Of a DNA stretch of 61,545 nucleotides, positions 16,798 through 27,394 are shown one piece after another. The first letter of the stretch is position 1. The number at the start of each line of letters is the position of its first letter. Where the stretch lies: contig JAJZDX010000027.1 of the NCBI GenBank assembly GCA_021805865.1, positions 1 through 61,545 on the forward strand. Reading direction: 5' to 3'. A model generated the notes under the pieces. That model was not told the DNA's origin. It did no database searches and saw only the letters and a list, made by a program, of their open reading frames with translations. This DNA is from Pseudomonadota bacterium. GTDB taxonomy: Bacteria; Pseudomonadota; Gammaproteobacteria; Steroidobacterales; Steroidobacteraceae. The position numbers and the translations under genes were made by a program.

Positions 16798-17636
16798 CCT
16801 TTTTCCACTCCTAGCAACTCGGTCGCGTAATCGGCGGCCGGATAATGAAAGCGTACCGGCCCTTCGGCGCTGCCGGTCATGAACTGGTGGACGGTCGCCG
16901 AATCGCTCTCCGCGAGCTGCGCCGGGGAGCCCGAAGCGACCACGCGACCCTCGGAGATCAGGTAGCTGTGATCGGCGATCGTGGCGATCTCGTGCACGTC
17001 GTGGGAAACGACCACGCTCGTGATGCCGAGGGCATCATTCATTTGCTTGATCAGGCGCAGGATCACGCCGAGGGAGATCGGATCGAGACCGACGAAGGGC
17101 TCGTCGTAGATCAGCATTTCCGGGTCCATCACGATGGCCCGGGCGAGCGCCACGCGGCGCGCCATGCCCCCGGAGAGCTCCGCCGGCATCAGCTGTGCCG
17201 CCCCGCGCAAACCCACCGCCTCGAGCTTGGTCAGCACGAGATTGCGGATCAACGGCTCCGGCAGGTTGGTGCGCTCGCGCACCGGGAAGGCGACGTTTTC
17301 AAAGACGGTCAGATCGGTGAGCAACGCTCCGTTCTGGAAGAGCATGCCCATGCGCCGGCGAGTGGCGAAAAGCTCCGCCCGGCCCATGTCGGCCACTTCA
17401 CGGCCGAATACCGACACCTGGCCCCGGTCGGCGTAGATCTGTCCGGTGATCAGGCGCAGCAGCGTCGTCTTGCCCGTGCCGCTCGGCCCCATCACGGCGG
17501 TGATGAGGCCTCGGCGGACGCGGACATCCAGCCCGGCGAAAATCGGCCGGCCGTCGATGGCGTAATGCACGTCCCGTACATCGATTACCGCGTCTGTCTC
17601 GGGAGCGGGATGTGAGGTGGGTTGTGAATCGTCCAC
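16794..17636 (-). CDS. mlaF: Mla lipid ABC transporter ATPase MlaF
   Basis: A 280-residue ABC ATPase. Walker A is GPSGTGKTTLLRLI, the signature motif LSGGMARRVALARAI, Walker B LIYDEPFVGLDPI, and the switch His follows in VVVSHDVHE. It powers lipid movement through MlaE. The start is GTG 17636 with GGAAG about 14 bases upstream. The gene begins only 26 bases after the aldolase stop on the same strand, so the mla operon may be read through from the aldolase promoter. Confidence 0.93.
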   Translation of the reverse strand: MDDSQPTSHPAPETDAVIDVRDVHYAIDGRPIFAGLDVRVRRGLITAVMGPSGTGKTTLLRLITGQIYADRGQVSVFGREVADMGRAELFATRRRMGMLFQNGALLTDLTVFENVAFPVRERTNLPEPLIRNLVLTKLEAVGLRGAAQLMPAELSGGMARRVALARAIVMDPEMLIYDEPFVGLDPISLGVILRLIKQMNDALGITSVVVSHDVHEIATIADHSYLISEGRVVASGSPAQLAESDSATVHQFMTGSAEGPVRFHYPAADYATELLGVEKG

Positions 17637-17662
17637 GCGTTTGCTTTCTTCCTTGGAGTGGG

Positions 17663-18685
17663 TCAGGCCGCCTGAGCTTCCATGTCAGGCGTATAGCGGC
17701 CCGTGGTCGCAAGCCCGTTGAGGCGGGCGCGGCGGTGGAACTCCTGCTGCCCTGCGGAAAAGCCGGCCGGGCGGCCGCTCCATGCCTTGAGCGCCGTGTC
17801 CTGCAGCGCGCGTCCGTAGCTGAAGGTGAGCGCCCACGGCAGCGGCCCGAGGCGGTTGATGAGCGAGAGGTGCTGGGTCGCCTCGGTGGGCGACTGGCCG
17901 CCGGAGAGGAAGGCGATGCCCGGCACCGCCGGCGGCACGTGACGCTTCAGGCAGCGCACGGTGGCCTCGGCGACCGCCTCGGGCGGCGCGCGGTTTGCGG
18001 CCTTTTTCCCGGAGATGACCATGTTGGGCTTGAGCACCATGCCCTCCAGGTATATGCGGTGCTCGTGCAGCTGCCTGAAAACGGCGCCGAGCGTCGCGTC
18101 GGTCACTTCCTCGCAGCGCTCGATGGAGTGATCGCCGTCCATGAGCACCTCGGGCTCCACGATCGGCACGATGTCATTTTCCTGACACAGCGCGGCATAC
18201 CGCGCCAGGGCATGGGCGTTGGCATGAATGCCGAACGGTGTCGGAATGCCCGGCGCGATATCGATGACCGCGCGCCACTTGGCAAAGCGCGCGCCGAGCT
18301 TGCGGTATTCGATCAGCCGCTCGCGCAGCCCGTCCAATCCTTCGGTGATGGTCTCGCCCGGAAAGCCGGCGAGCGCCTTGGCGCCGGCATCGACCTTGAT
18401 GCCGGGGATGATGCCCTGTTTCGCCAGGCAATCCGGGAACGGGATGCCCTCGGCGGTCTTCTGGCGGATGGTCTCGTCATAGAGAATCACGCCGTTGATG
18501 AACTCCGCCGCCCCGGGAGTGGTGAACAGCAGCTCCCGATAGGTACGCCGGTGCTCCTCAGTGGATTCGACCTGAATGGCCGCAAGACGCTTGCGGATGG
18601 TGCCGGTGCTCTCATCCGCGGCCAGTATCCCCTTGCCGGCGGCGACCATGGCTTGGGCGGTTCGGGCAAGCTCGGTGCGGTTCAT
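17663..18685 (-). CDS. Fructose-bisphosphate aldolase, class I
   Basis: A 340-residue Schiff-base aldolase of the animal/plant type that splits fructose 1,6-bisphosphate into two triose phosphates. Key blocks are GILAADESTGTIRKRL, LYDETIRQ, FAKWRAV, EPEVLMDGDHSIERC, VLKPNMV with the Schiff-base Lys, and FLSGGQSPTEATQHL. ATG 18685 follows GGAGAACCGTC. It is oriented away from the SUF regulator and precedes mlaF. Class I aldolase is less common than class II in gammaproteobacteria. It would process triose phosphate produced by the sugar cluster to the right. Confidence 0.95.
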   Translation of the reverse strand: MNRTELARTAQAMVAAGKGILAADESTGTIRKRLAAIQVESTEEHRRTYRELLFTTPGAAEFINGVILYDETIRQKTAEGIPFPDCLAKQGIIPGIKVDAGAKALAGFPGETITEGLDGLRERLIEYRKLGARFAKWRAVIDIAPGIPTPFGIHANAHALARYAALCQENDIVPIVEPEVLMDGDHSIERCEEVTDATLGAVFRQLHEHRIYLEGMVLKPNMVISGKKAANRAPPEAVAEATVRCLKRHVPPAVPGIAFLSGGQSPTEATQHLSLINRLGPLPWALTFSYGRALQDTALKAWSGRPAGFSAGQQEFHRRARLNGLATTGRYTPDMEAQAA

Positions 18686-18843
18686 GACGGTTCTCCATGC
18701 AAGGTGGACCGGCGGCGCACACGGGACGCCGCCCGAGAAACGCTTCGGTATTCGCATCAGGGGGCGCTAAGGATACCGAAACTTGGCCGCGCCGCTAAGC
18801 AGACCTTCTACGTAGCACTTGGTTCCGGGCGTAATTAGCACTA

Positions 18844-18857
18844 AACTAGTCCTAGTT
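18844..18857. promoter_or_regulatory. Inverted repeat upstream of the SUF operon (regulator site candidate)
   Basis: AACTAG-TC-CTAGTT is a perfect 6-bp dyad with a 2-base spacer, 36 bases before the start of the Rrf2-type gene. Rrf2 regulators of suf/isc operons usually repress their own promoter at such dyads. Confidence 0.5.
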
Positions 18858-18892
18858 CAGAAGGTCCTCACCACCCCCAAAGGACAGGTCCC

Positions 18893-19378
18893 ATGGTCCG
18901 CATCAGCCGGCTCACCGACTATGCCACAGTGCTCCTGGCGGTGCTCGCCGCACAGCCCGAGCGCGTGCAAACCGCCACCGCGCTCGCCGAGCAGACTCAC
19001 ATCGCCGCCCCGACCGTGAGCAAGCTTCTCAAGCAGTTGCAGCGCGCGGGGCTCGTCAGCTCGACACGCGGCCTGCACGGCGGCTATCAGCTCTCGCGCC
19101 CCGCAATCGAGATCAGCGCCGCGACCATCCTCGATGCGCTCGAGGGGCCGGTGGCACTCACCGACTGCTCGGTGGCGCACGGCCAATGCGACATCGAGGG
19201 GACCTGCCGCGTCGGGCACGTATGGCAGCGGCTGAACCTGGCCATCCGCCGATCGTTGTTCGACGTGAATCTGGCGCAACTGGCGGGCCTTGACCCGATT
19301 CAGGTTCCCCTTCCGGCTCTGGAGCGCGACGTCAAGGCAGCCGTATCTCGCACTCCCATGCGCCTCTCGAACGCCTGA
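18893..19378 (+). CDS. Rrf2-family iron-sulfur-responsive regulator of the SUF operon
   Basis: A 161-residue winged-helix regulator. The N-terminal HTH reads [16 protein letters not shown] and [20 protein letters not shown]. The RGLHGGYQL wing follows. Three cysteines (about 92, 99, 105 in [20 protein letters not shown]) could hold an iron-sulfur cluster, as in IscR-type sensors. Its place as first gene of the operon matches the SUF regulator of Xanthomonas-like bacteria. It likely represses sufBCDSUT when clusters are plentiful. Confidence 0.92.
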   Translation: MVRISRLTDYATVLLAVLAAQPERVQTATALAEQTHIAAPTVSKLLKQLQRAGLVSSTRGLHGGYQLSRPAIEISAATILDALEGPVALTDCSVAHGQCDIEGTCRVGHVWQRLNLAIRRSLFDVNLAQLAGLDPIQVPLPALERDVKAAVSRTPMRLSNA

Positions 19379-19388
19379 TGCACCCATT

Positions 19389-20903
<1,515 letters not shown>

Positions 20904-20920
20904 TCCTTAAGGTCAATGAC

Positions 20921-21670
20921 ATGCTGAAAATCGACAACCTTCACGTCACCGTCGAAGGCAAGGAAATCCTGAAGGGCCTCACCCTGGAGGTCCCCGCCGG
21001 GGAAGTCCACGCCATCATGGGGCCCAACGGCTCGGGCAAGAGCACGCTCGCGCACGTACTCGCCGGCCGCCCGGGCTACGAGATCACAGGCGGCACCGTC
21101 ACCTTCCAGGGCCGCGACCTGCTCTCGCTCCCCCCCGAGGAGCGCGCACGCGAGGGCATGTTCCTCGGCTTCCAGTATCCGGTCGAGATCCCGGGCGTCA
21201 ACAACGTCTACCTGCTCAAAGCCGCGGTCAACGCCGCCCGCAAGCACCGGGGACTGCCCGAGGTGGACGCGTTCGAGTTCCTGACCCTGGTGCGGGAGAA
21301 GATGCGCCTGATGCGCATGGAAGAGAGCATGCTCTCGCGCGGCGTCAACGAAGGATTCTCCGGCGGGGAGAAGAAGCGCAACGAGGTGCTGCAGATGCTG
21401 GTCCTCGAGCCGTGCCTGGCGGTGCTCGATGAGACCGACTCGGGCCTGGACATCGATGCGCTCAAGGTGGTGGCCAACGGCGTAAACACCCTGCGCGCCC
21501 CGCAGCGCTCGCTCGTGCTGGTGACCCATTATCAACGGCTGCTCGATTACATCGTTCCGGACCGAGTGCACGTGCTCGTCAAGGGCCGCATCGTCCAAAG
21601 CGGTGACAAGACCCTCGCGCTCGAGCTCGAGCGGCGTGGCTACGACTGGCTGATCGGCGAGGCGGCCTGA
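20921..21670 (+). CDS. sufC: Fe-S assembly ATPase SufC
   Basis: A 249-residue ABC-type ATPase of the SufBC2D scaffold. Walker A is GPNGSGKSTLAHVLAG, the signature FSGGEKKRNEVLQML, and Walker B LAVLDETDSGLDIDALK. ATP hydrolysis drives conformational change of SufB and SufD. It begins 17 bases after sufB. Confidence 0.97.
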   Translation: MLKIDNLHVTVEGKEILKGLTLEVPAGEVHAIMGPNGSGKSTLAHVLAGRPGYEITGGTVTFQGRDLLSLPPEERAREGMFLGFQYPVEIPGVNNVYLLKAAVNAARKHRGLPEVDAFEFLTLVREKMRLMRMEESMLSRGVNEGFSGGEKKRNEVLQMLVLEPCLAVLDETDSGLDIDALKVVANGVNTLRAPQRSLVLVTHYQRLLDYIVPDRVHVLVKGRIVQSGDKTLALELERRGYDWLIGEAA

Positions 21671-21673
21671 CGA

Positions 21674-22969
21674 ATGAGTAACGCATTGCTTGCGCGGCTG
21701 AGGGACGAATACGGCGCGGTCCGCGACGCCCTGCCCGACAGCGTCATCGGCGGCGAGCGCCGGCTTGAGGCGATCGAAGCCCTGTGCGCACAGGGCCTGC
21801 CGACCACGCGGGAGGAAAACTGGCGATACGCCAACCTGCGGGTGCTCGAGCGGGCGCGCTTCTCGCCCTGCGCCTCGCCTGCGGGAATGGCGGACTTGCC
21901 CGCGCCGCTCGCGGGGTTCACACGCTTCGTCTTCCTCGACGGAGTACTTGCCATGGGTGAGCCGGTGCAGCACGCCGGGCTGGGGGTCCGCAGCCTGCGC
22001 TCAGGCGCGCAAGGCCCGGCCCCGTCCATGCCGCAACGCATCCCCGCCCTGCCCGAGGCCCGCCTGGCGCTGCTCAACGAAGCGTTTGCCACCGATGGCG
22101 CTGCGATCCGGGTGAAGCGCGAGGCCGCAGTGCCGCAGATCGAGCTGCTGTTCATCGCTTGCGCCCCCGCGCAGGCCGGCGCCTCGTACCCGCGCGTGCA
22201 GCTGTCGATCGAAGCCGGCGCCCGATTAACCCTGGTGGAGCGGCACCTGAGCGCGGGCGATGCGGCGAGCCTGGTCAACGGCGCGCTGCGCGTGGATCTC
22301 GCCGAGGGGGCACGCCTCGACCATTACCGACTGCAGCAGACGAGCACGCGCACCGCCTGGTTTGACACGGTCGAAGCGACGCTCGCGCAGGATGCACGCT
22401 ACAGCCTGATCGCCGTGAGCCCCGGTGCGCTTGCGGCGCGCTCCACCGTGCACATCCGCCTCGCCGGACCGGGAGCGGAGGTTGCCCTGTCCGCGGCGGC
22501 GCTCGGCGATCGCCAACAGAGCCTGGACACCTATGTGTTGAGCGAGCATTTGGCGCCACGCACACGCACCGAGCAGATATTCCGCGGAATCGCCTCCGGC
22601 CGTGCCCGGGTGGCGTTCAACGGCAAGATCGCCGTACGCGAAAGCGCCCGCGGCACCGACTCCCGCCAGTCGCTGCGCGGCCTGCTCGCCGGCCCCGAGG
22701 CCGAGATCGACGTGCGGCCGCAACTGGAGATTTACACCGACGAGGTCCGCTGCAGCCACGGCGCCACCGCCGGCAAGCTCGATGAGAACATGCTGTTCTA
22801 CCTGCTCTCGCGCGGCCTCGAGCCCGAAGTGGCGCAACGCCTGCTCAAGTGGGCGTTTCTCGAGGACGTGGTCTCGAGGATCGAGCTTCCCGCACTGCGC
22901 CGGCGCATCGAGCACGAGCTCGCCGGCCAGATGAGCGAGCTCGCCTCGCTGAAGGAGTTGCTCCGATGA
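21674..22969 (+). CDS. sufD: Fe-S scaffold subunit SufD
   Basis: A 431-residue SufB/SufD-family beta-helix protein that pairs with SufB. The N-terminal REENWRYANLRVLERARF and the C-terminal CSHGATAGKLDENMLFYLLS with the conserved His are visible. The start lies three bases after the sufC stop, and the end overlaps sufS by four bases. Confidence 0.95.
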   Translation: MSNALLARLRDEYGAVRDALPDSVIGGERRLEAIEALCAQGLPTTREENWRYANLRVLERARFSPCASPAGMADLPAPLAGFTRFVFLDGVLAMGEPVQHAGLGVRSLRSGAQGPAPSMPQRIPALPEARLALLNEAFATDGAAIRVKREAAVPQIELLFIACAPAQAGASYPRVQLSIEAGARLTLVERHLSAGDAASLVNGALRVDLAEGARLDHYRLQQTSTRTAWFDTVEATLAQDARYSLIAVSPGALAARSTVHIRLAGPGAEVALSAAALGDRQQSLDTYVLSEHLAPRTRTEQIFRGIASGRARVAFNGKIAVRESARGTDSRQSLRGLLAGPEAEIDVRPQLEIYTDEVRCSHGATAGKLDENMLFYLLSRGLEPEVAQRLLKWAFLEDVVSRIELPALRRRIEHELAGQMSELASLKELLR

Positions 22970-24219
22970 GCACAATCGCCCCGCTTGCCGCACCCCCGCC
23001 TGCCTTCGACGCCGCACGGGTGCGCCGCGACTTCCCCATCCTCGAGCAGCGAGTCAACGGCCGGCCGCTGGTGTATCTCGACAGCGCCGCCTCCGGTCAA
23101 CGCCCGCTGCCGGTGCTGCGGGCCGTGGAGCACTACGAGACCCGCTGTCACGCCAATGTGCACCGCGGTGTGCACGCGCTCAGCCAGGCGGCCACCGAGG
23201 CCTTCGAGGGCGCGCGCGAGCGGGTGCGGCGATTCATCAACGCGGCCTCGGCGCGCGAGATCGTCTTCGTGCGCGGCACCACCGAGGCGATCAACCTCGT
23301 GGCCCAGTCCTTCGGGCGCGCACGGCTCGCCTCGGGCGATGAGATCCTGATCACCGCGCTCGAGCACCATGCCAACATCGTACCGTGGCAGATGCTCTGC
23401 GAGCAGACGGGCGCCGCGCTCAGGGTCGCCCCGATCGACCGGCGCGGCGAGCTCGATCTCGAGCGCTTCCTCGAGCTGCTATCGCCGCGGACGCGCCTGG
23501 TGGCCGTGGCGCACGTGTCGAATGCGCTCGGGACCGTCCTTCCGGTGAAGCAGATCGCCGACGCCGCGCACGCGCGGGGCGCGGTCGTGCTCATCGACGG
23601 GGCCCAGGCCATCCCCCATTCACGCATCGACGTGCGCGATCTCGGGTGCGACTTCTACGCCTTCTCCGGGCACAAGCTCTATGCTCCGACCGGGATCGGC
23701 GTGCTGTACGGGCGCGAGGAGCTCCTTGCCGCCATGCCGCCGTGGCAGGGCGGCGGCGACATGATCCGCACGGTCTCGTTCGAGAAGAGCACCTACAACG
23801 ATCTGCCGTGGAAGTTCGAGGCCGGAACGCCCAACATCTCGGGGGCCGTGGGTCTCGCGGCCGCCATGGACTATGTCGAGGACCTGGGGCTCGCGGCGAT
23901 CGCCGGGCACGAGCAGCGACTGCTCGAGCTCGCGACCGCCGGGCTCGCGCGCATTGCCGGCATCCGCATCATCGGCACGGCGGCCCGGAAGGCCTCGGTG
24001 CTGTCGTTCACGATGGAGGGATGTCATCCGCACGACCTCGGCACGATTCTGGACGCCGAGGGCGTGGCGATCCGGACCGGGCACCATTGCGCGATGCCGG
24101 TGATGACCTTTTTCGACATTCCGGCGACCGCGCGCGCCTCCTTCGGATGCTACAACACGGAGGAGGATGTCGAAGCGCTGCTCGCCGCGCTCGCCAAGGC
24201 CGCGGAGGTGTTCGGCTGA
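22966..24219 (+). CDS. sufS: Cysteine desulfurase SufS
   Basis: A 417-residue PLP enzyme that takes sulfur from cysteine for cluster building. It shows the class V aminotransferase pattern: LDSAASGQRPLPVL, ALEHHANIVPWQ, IDGAQAIPHSRID, FSGHKLYAPTGIGVLYGR with the PLP Lys, and RTGHHCAMPVM with the active Cys. ATGA overlaps couple it to sufD and sufU. Confidence 0.96.
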   Translation: MSTIAPLAAPPPAFDAARVRRDFPILEQRVNGRPLVYLDSAASGQRPLPVLRAVEHYETRCHANVHRGVHALSQAATEAFEGARERVRRFINAASAREIVFVRGTTEAINLVAQSFGRARLASGDEILITALEHHANIVPWQMLCEQTGAALRVAPIDRRGELDLERFLELLSPRTRLVAVAHVSNALGTVLPVKQIADAAHARGAVVLIDGAQAIPHSRIDVRDLGCDFYAFSGHKLYAPTGIGVLYGREELLAAMPPWQGGGDMIRTVSFEKSTYNDLPWKFEAGTPNISGAVGLAAAMDYVEDLGLAAIAGHEQRLLELATAGLARIAGIRIIGTAARKASVLSFTMEGCHPHDLGTILDAEGVAIRTGHHCAMPVMTFFDIPATARASFGCYNTEEDVEALLAALAKAAEVFG

Positions 24220-24698
24220 TGGACCTGAAGGAACTCTATCGCGACGTGATCCTGGACCACAACAGGCGGCCGCGCAATTTCGGCACCCTCGTTCCCTCGG
24301 ACGCGCACGCCGAGGGCCACAATCCCCTGTGCGGCGACCAGCTGACCGTGTGGCTGCGCATGAAGGACGGAGCGATCGAGGACATCCGCTTCGAGGGCAA
24401 GGGGTGCGCCATCTCGACCGCATCGGCCTCGCTGATGACCGAGGCGGTCAAGGGCAAGGACAAGGCCGCCGTCCTGGCGCTCTACGGCAGCATCCATGCG
24501 CTGCTCACTCAGCAAAACGCCGTGCCGGACGCCTCGCTCGGCAAGCTCGCCGCGCTCTCCGGCGTGCGGGAATTCCCCGCGCGCGTCAAGTGCGCGAGCC
24601 TCTGCTGGCACACCCTCGGCGCCGCCCTGGAGTGCAGCGCCGCCCTGGAATGCAGCGCCGCCCTGGAATGCAGCACCGCCACCGTGACCACGGAGTGA
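24219..24698 (+). CDS. sufU: SufU-type Fe-S/sulfur-transfer protein with a repeat-extended C-terminus
   Basis: A 159-residue IscU/NifU-fold protein that takes sulfur from SufS. The conserved zinc or cluster ligands appear in HNPLCGDQL, GKGCAISTASASLM and VKCASLCWHTLGAAL. The family normally ends shortly after this last motif. Here an 18-bp unit repeated three times (24621-24674) adds about 17 residues of the form ALECSA-ALECSA-ALECS. These repeats put three extra Cys at the C-terminus. The start overlaps the sufS stop. Confidence 0.9.
   Translation: MDLKELYRDVILDHNRRPRNFGTLVPSDAHAEGHNPLCGDQLTVWLRMKDGAIEDIRFEGKGCAISTASASLMTEAVKGKDKAAVLALYGSIHALLTQQNAVPDASLGKLAALSGVREFPARVKCASLCWHTLGAALECSAALECSAALECSTATVTTE
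24621..24674 (+). repeat. 18-bp tandem repeat, three copies, within sufU
   Basis: The unit GCCGCCCTGGAATGCAGC occurs three times in a row (24621-24638, 24639-24656, 24657-24674), with one base different in the first copy (GAG for GAA). It encodes AALECS. Such perfect repeats are prone to slippage and change protein length in steps of six residues. Confidence 0.95.
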
Positions 24699-24708
24699 CC
24701 GGCCCCCG

Positions 24709-25260
24709 ATGCGCAGCTACGACAGCGAGCCCTTTGTCGTCAACCGCGAGGTGCGCGCGGTGATCGTGCCCGCCGGCACCGAGCTCACCTTGCAGCCGGG
24801 CACATCCGGCTACATCACCCAGGCGCTCGGCGGCAGCTTCACCGTGTACATCGAGGGCAACCTCTATCGCATCAGCGGCGAGGATGCCGAGGCCATCGGC
24901 AAGGAGCGGGTTGCGCCTCCGGAGCTGCCCCCCGACGCCACCGAGGACGACGTGCTGAAGCTCGCATGGGACCAGATGCGCACCTGCTTCGACCCCGAGA
25001 TCCCGGTCAACATCGTGGACCTCGGCCTGGTATACGACTGCAGCGTGCAGACCAACGAGGACGGCACACGCTCCATAGAGGTCAAGCTCACCCTCACCGC
25101 GCCCGGCTGCGGCATGGGCGAGATCCTGGTCGATGATGTCCGGGACAAGATCGAGTGCATCCCCACCGTGAGCGAGGCGCGTGTCGAGCTCACGTTCGAC
25201 CCGCCCTGGAACCAGAGCATGATGTCCGAGGCGGCGCGCCTGCAGACCGGGATGTACTGA
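24709..25260 (+). CDS. sufT: SUF maturation factor SufT (MIP18/DUF59 family)
   Basis: A 183-residue protein with an N-terminal extension (about 1-75) typical of the SufT subgroup and a C-terminal MIP18 domain. The key block is MRTCFDPEIPVNIVDLGLVY, with TAPGCGMGEILVDDV after it. SufT helps mature Fe-S proteins under high demand. It lies 10 bases after sufU and overlaps the next gene by one base (TGATG). Confidence 0.94.
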   Translation: MRSYDSEPFVVNREVRAVIVPAGTELTLQPGTSGYITQALGGSFTVYIEGNLYRISGEDAEAIGKERVAPPELPPDATEDDVLKLAWDQMRTCFDPEIPVNIVDLGLVYDCSVQTNEDGTRSIEVKLTLTAPGCGMGEILVDDVRDKIECIPTVSEARVELTFDPPWNQSMMSEAARLQTGMY

Positions 25261-25571
25261 TGAGCTGGGTGGATGTCGCCGGGGCGGCGGAGCTGCCCGA
25301 GAGTACGCCGCTGCCGGTGAACCTCGAGGGGCTCGCGCTGATGGTCGTGCGCTGCGGCGAGGAGATCTACGCGGTCGACGATGTTTGCACGCACGACGGC
25401 GAGCGGCTTGAGGGCGCCGAGGTTGAGTCCTGCGAGATCATCTGCCCGCGCCACGGAGCCCGCTTCTGCCTGCGCACAGGCGAGGCACTCACGCCGCCGG
25501 CCTACGAGCCGCTGCGCACCTACGGGGTGCGCATCGAGAACGGGCGGATCCTCATCGAGCGCCCCGACTGA
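25260..25571 (+). CDS. Rieske-type [2Fe-2S] ferredoxin
   Basis: A 103-residue Rieske domain. The cluster ligands CTH (in DVCTHDGERLEG) and CPRHG (in EIICPRHGARFCLRTG) provide two Cys and two His. Proteins of this size are annotated as non-heme oxygenase ferredoxin subunits and commonly close SUF operons in Xanthomonas-type bacteria. No oxygenase partner is nearby, so a role as an electron carrier within cluster metabolism is inferred from position only. Confidence 0.9.
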   Translation: MSWVDVAGAAELPESTPLPVNLEGLALMVVRCGEEIYAVDDVCTHDGERLEGAEVESCEIICPRHGARFCLRTGEALTPPAYEPLRTYGVRIENGRILIERPD

Positions 25572-25677
25572 CCGCGAGCGGCGCCGGCGATGAGCGCCCC
25601 CGCCGCCTCGGGTACGCTGTCGCACGGGCGGATCTTTATCCACGATAATCACGGGCGCCATCAAGCGGGGGATACGC

Positions 25678-27273
25678 ATGAACACGAGAATCGCCCTTGG
25701 CGCCGGCCTGCTGTGCCTGGTCCTCGCCTCGGGCGCGGCCGCGCAAGAGCGGCCCGCCGCGGAGCTGACCGGCGCATCGCTCGCGAGGCTGTCGGCGGAC
25801 CTGGCCTCACATCGGGTCACCTCGCAGCAGCTCGTCGCAGCCTATGAGGCGCGCATCAAACGGCTCAACCCCGAGATTCACGCCGTGATCGCCCTCAATC
25901 CGCGCGCCATGGCCGAGGCGCGCGCCTCCGATGCGCGCCGCGCGGCCGGCCATGCCCTGGGGCCGCTCGATGGGCTGCCGATCCTGGTCAAGGACAATAT
26001 CGACATCGCGGGGCTGGCGACCACGGCCGGCTCGCTTGCGCTGCTGAAGAACGTGCGGCGAGTGGATGCCACGGTGATCCGCAGGCTGCGCCGCGCCGGG
26101 GTGGTCATCCTGGGCCGGGCCAACCTCTCGGAGTGGGCGAACTTCCGCTCGGACCACTCCGTGAGCGGTTGGAGCGCGGTCGGCGGACTCACCCGCAACC
26201 CGTACATGCTCGATCGCACCGCCTGCGGCTCGAGCTCGGGTCCCGCCGCCGCGGTCGCGGCCGGCATGGCCGCGGCGGCCATCGGCACCGAGACGGACGG
26301 CTCGATCAGCTGCCCGTCCTCCATGAACGGGGTGGTGGGCCTGAAGCCCACCGTCGGACTGGTGTCGAGGGCCGGCATCGTGCCCATCAGCCGCACGCAG
26401 GACACCGCCGGCCCCATTACCCGCACCGTGAGGGGTGCGGCGATGCTGCTCACCGCGATGGCGGGCACCGATCCGCTCGACCCCGCCACGGTCGACGCCA
26501 ACGCGCATCGAGCCAACTACGTCGCAGCGCTCAATCCGCGCGCGCTCGAGGGTGTACGCCTCGGTGTCGCGCGCTTTCTGCTGAAGAACTTCACCCCGAA
26601 AACCCTGGCCGTATTCGCCCGGGCGCTCGCGCTGCTCAAGGCACAGGGCGCCATCCTGGTGAATGTCGATGACTACCACATGGCGCCGATCGAGAAGAAC
26701 GAGAGCCTCGTGCTGCTCACCGAGTTCAAGGCGGATCTGAATGCGTATCTGGCGGGCTCTCCCGCGGCGGTGAAGACCCGCACCCTGGGCGAGCTCATTG
26801 CCTTCGACAGGACGCACCCGCGGGAGATGCCCTGGTTCGGTCAGGGTCTGTTCATTCGGGCCGAGCGTACCAAGGGACTCACGGATCCCGCCTACCTCAA
26901 GGCGCACGCGACGAACCTGCGCCTCGCCGGTCCCGAGGGGATCGACCGGCTGTTGAGGGAGCACCGGGTCGAGGCGCTGATCTCACCGACGCAGAACCCG
27001 GCGGCAGTGATCGACCTGGTGAACGGCGATGCCGGCATCGGCCCGGGCGACAGCAGCCTGCCGGCCATCGCAGGCTACCCTTACATCACGGTCCCCATGG
27101 GCGAGGTCCAAGGCCTTCCCGTCGGGCTGTCATTCATCGGGCCGAAGTGGTCGGAAGCGCGTCTGTTGGGATTTGCGTACGCCTACGAGCACGCCGCCCG
27201 GGCATTCCGGCCGCCGACATTCGCGCCCGACGTGCAACACCGGCATCCGCTCAAGGCTGCATCCGCGGGCTGA
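25678..27273 (+). CDS. Exported amidase (amidase signature family)
   Basis: A 531-residue serine amidase with a signal peptide (about 1-23, ending AAAQE), so it acts in the periplasm or outside. The Ser-cisSer-Lys triad is visible: Lys at about 105 in LPILVKDNID, the cis-Ser in ACGSSSGPAAA (about 185-187), and the nucleophile Ser at about 209 in GTETDGSISCPS. It is similar in layout to peptide amidases. The gene is monocistronic with ATG 25678 behind AGCGGGGG. The substrate is unknown. Confidence 0.9.
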   Translation: MNTRIALGAGLLCLVLASGAAAQERPAAELTGASLARLSADLASHRVTSQQLVAAYEARIKRLNPEIHAVIALNPRAMAEARASDARRAAGHALGPLDGLPILVKDNIDIAGLATTAGSLALLKNVRRVDATVIRRLRRAGVVILGRANLSEWANFRSDHSVSGWSAVGGLTRNPYMLDRTACGSSSGPAAAVAAGMAAAAIGTETDGSISCPSSMNGVVGLKPTVGLVSRAGIVPISRTQDTAGPITRTVRGAAMLLTAMAGTDPLDPATVDANAHRANYVAALNPRALEGVRLGVARFLLKNFTPKTLAVFARALALLKAQGAILVNVDDYHMAPIEKNESLVLLTEFKADLNAYLAGSPAAVKTRTLGELIAFDRTHPREMPWFGQGLFIRAERTKGLTDPAYLKAHATNLRLAGPEGIDRLLREHRVEALISPTQNPAAVIDLVNGDAGIGPGDSSLPAIAGYPYITVPMGEVQGLPVGLSFIGPKWSEARLLGFAYAYEHAARAFRPPTFAPDVQHRHPLKAASAG

Positions 27274-27327
27274 GGGCCAAGAGCTCCCCGCCCGTCGACC
27301 CCGGGTGGCATGCGCACAAAAAATAAT

Positions 27328-27338
27328 ATTAGTCTGAT
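27328..27338. promoter_or_regulatory. Orphan operator-like site
   Basis: ATTAGTCTGAT, an imperfect dyad (ATTAG-T-CTGAT), is identical to the site at 41312-41322 in front of the lactonase operon. Here it lies in the gap between two converging genes, with an AT-rich stretch around it, and no obvious promoter depends on it. Confidence 0.4.
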
Positions 27339-27365
27339 GATTTTCACCCCGTTCGCCTGCCCTGA

Positions 27366-27383
27366 GCCCGCCGGCAGGCGGGC
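27366..27383. terminator. Hairpin between converging amidase and gntR genes
   Basis: GCCCGCC-GGCA-GGCGGGC is a perfect 7-bp GC-rich stem with a 4-base loop, located between the ends of two convergent genes. It lacks a clear T-run, so it may be a weak or bidirectional terminator. Confidence 0.45.
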
Positions 27384-27394
27384 CGGCGGCAGGA

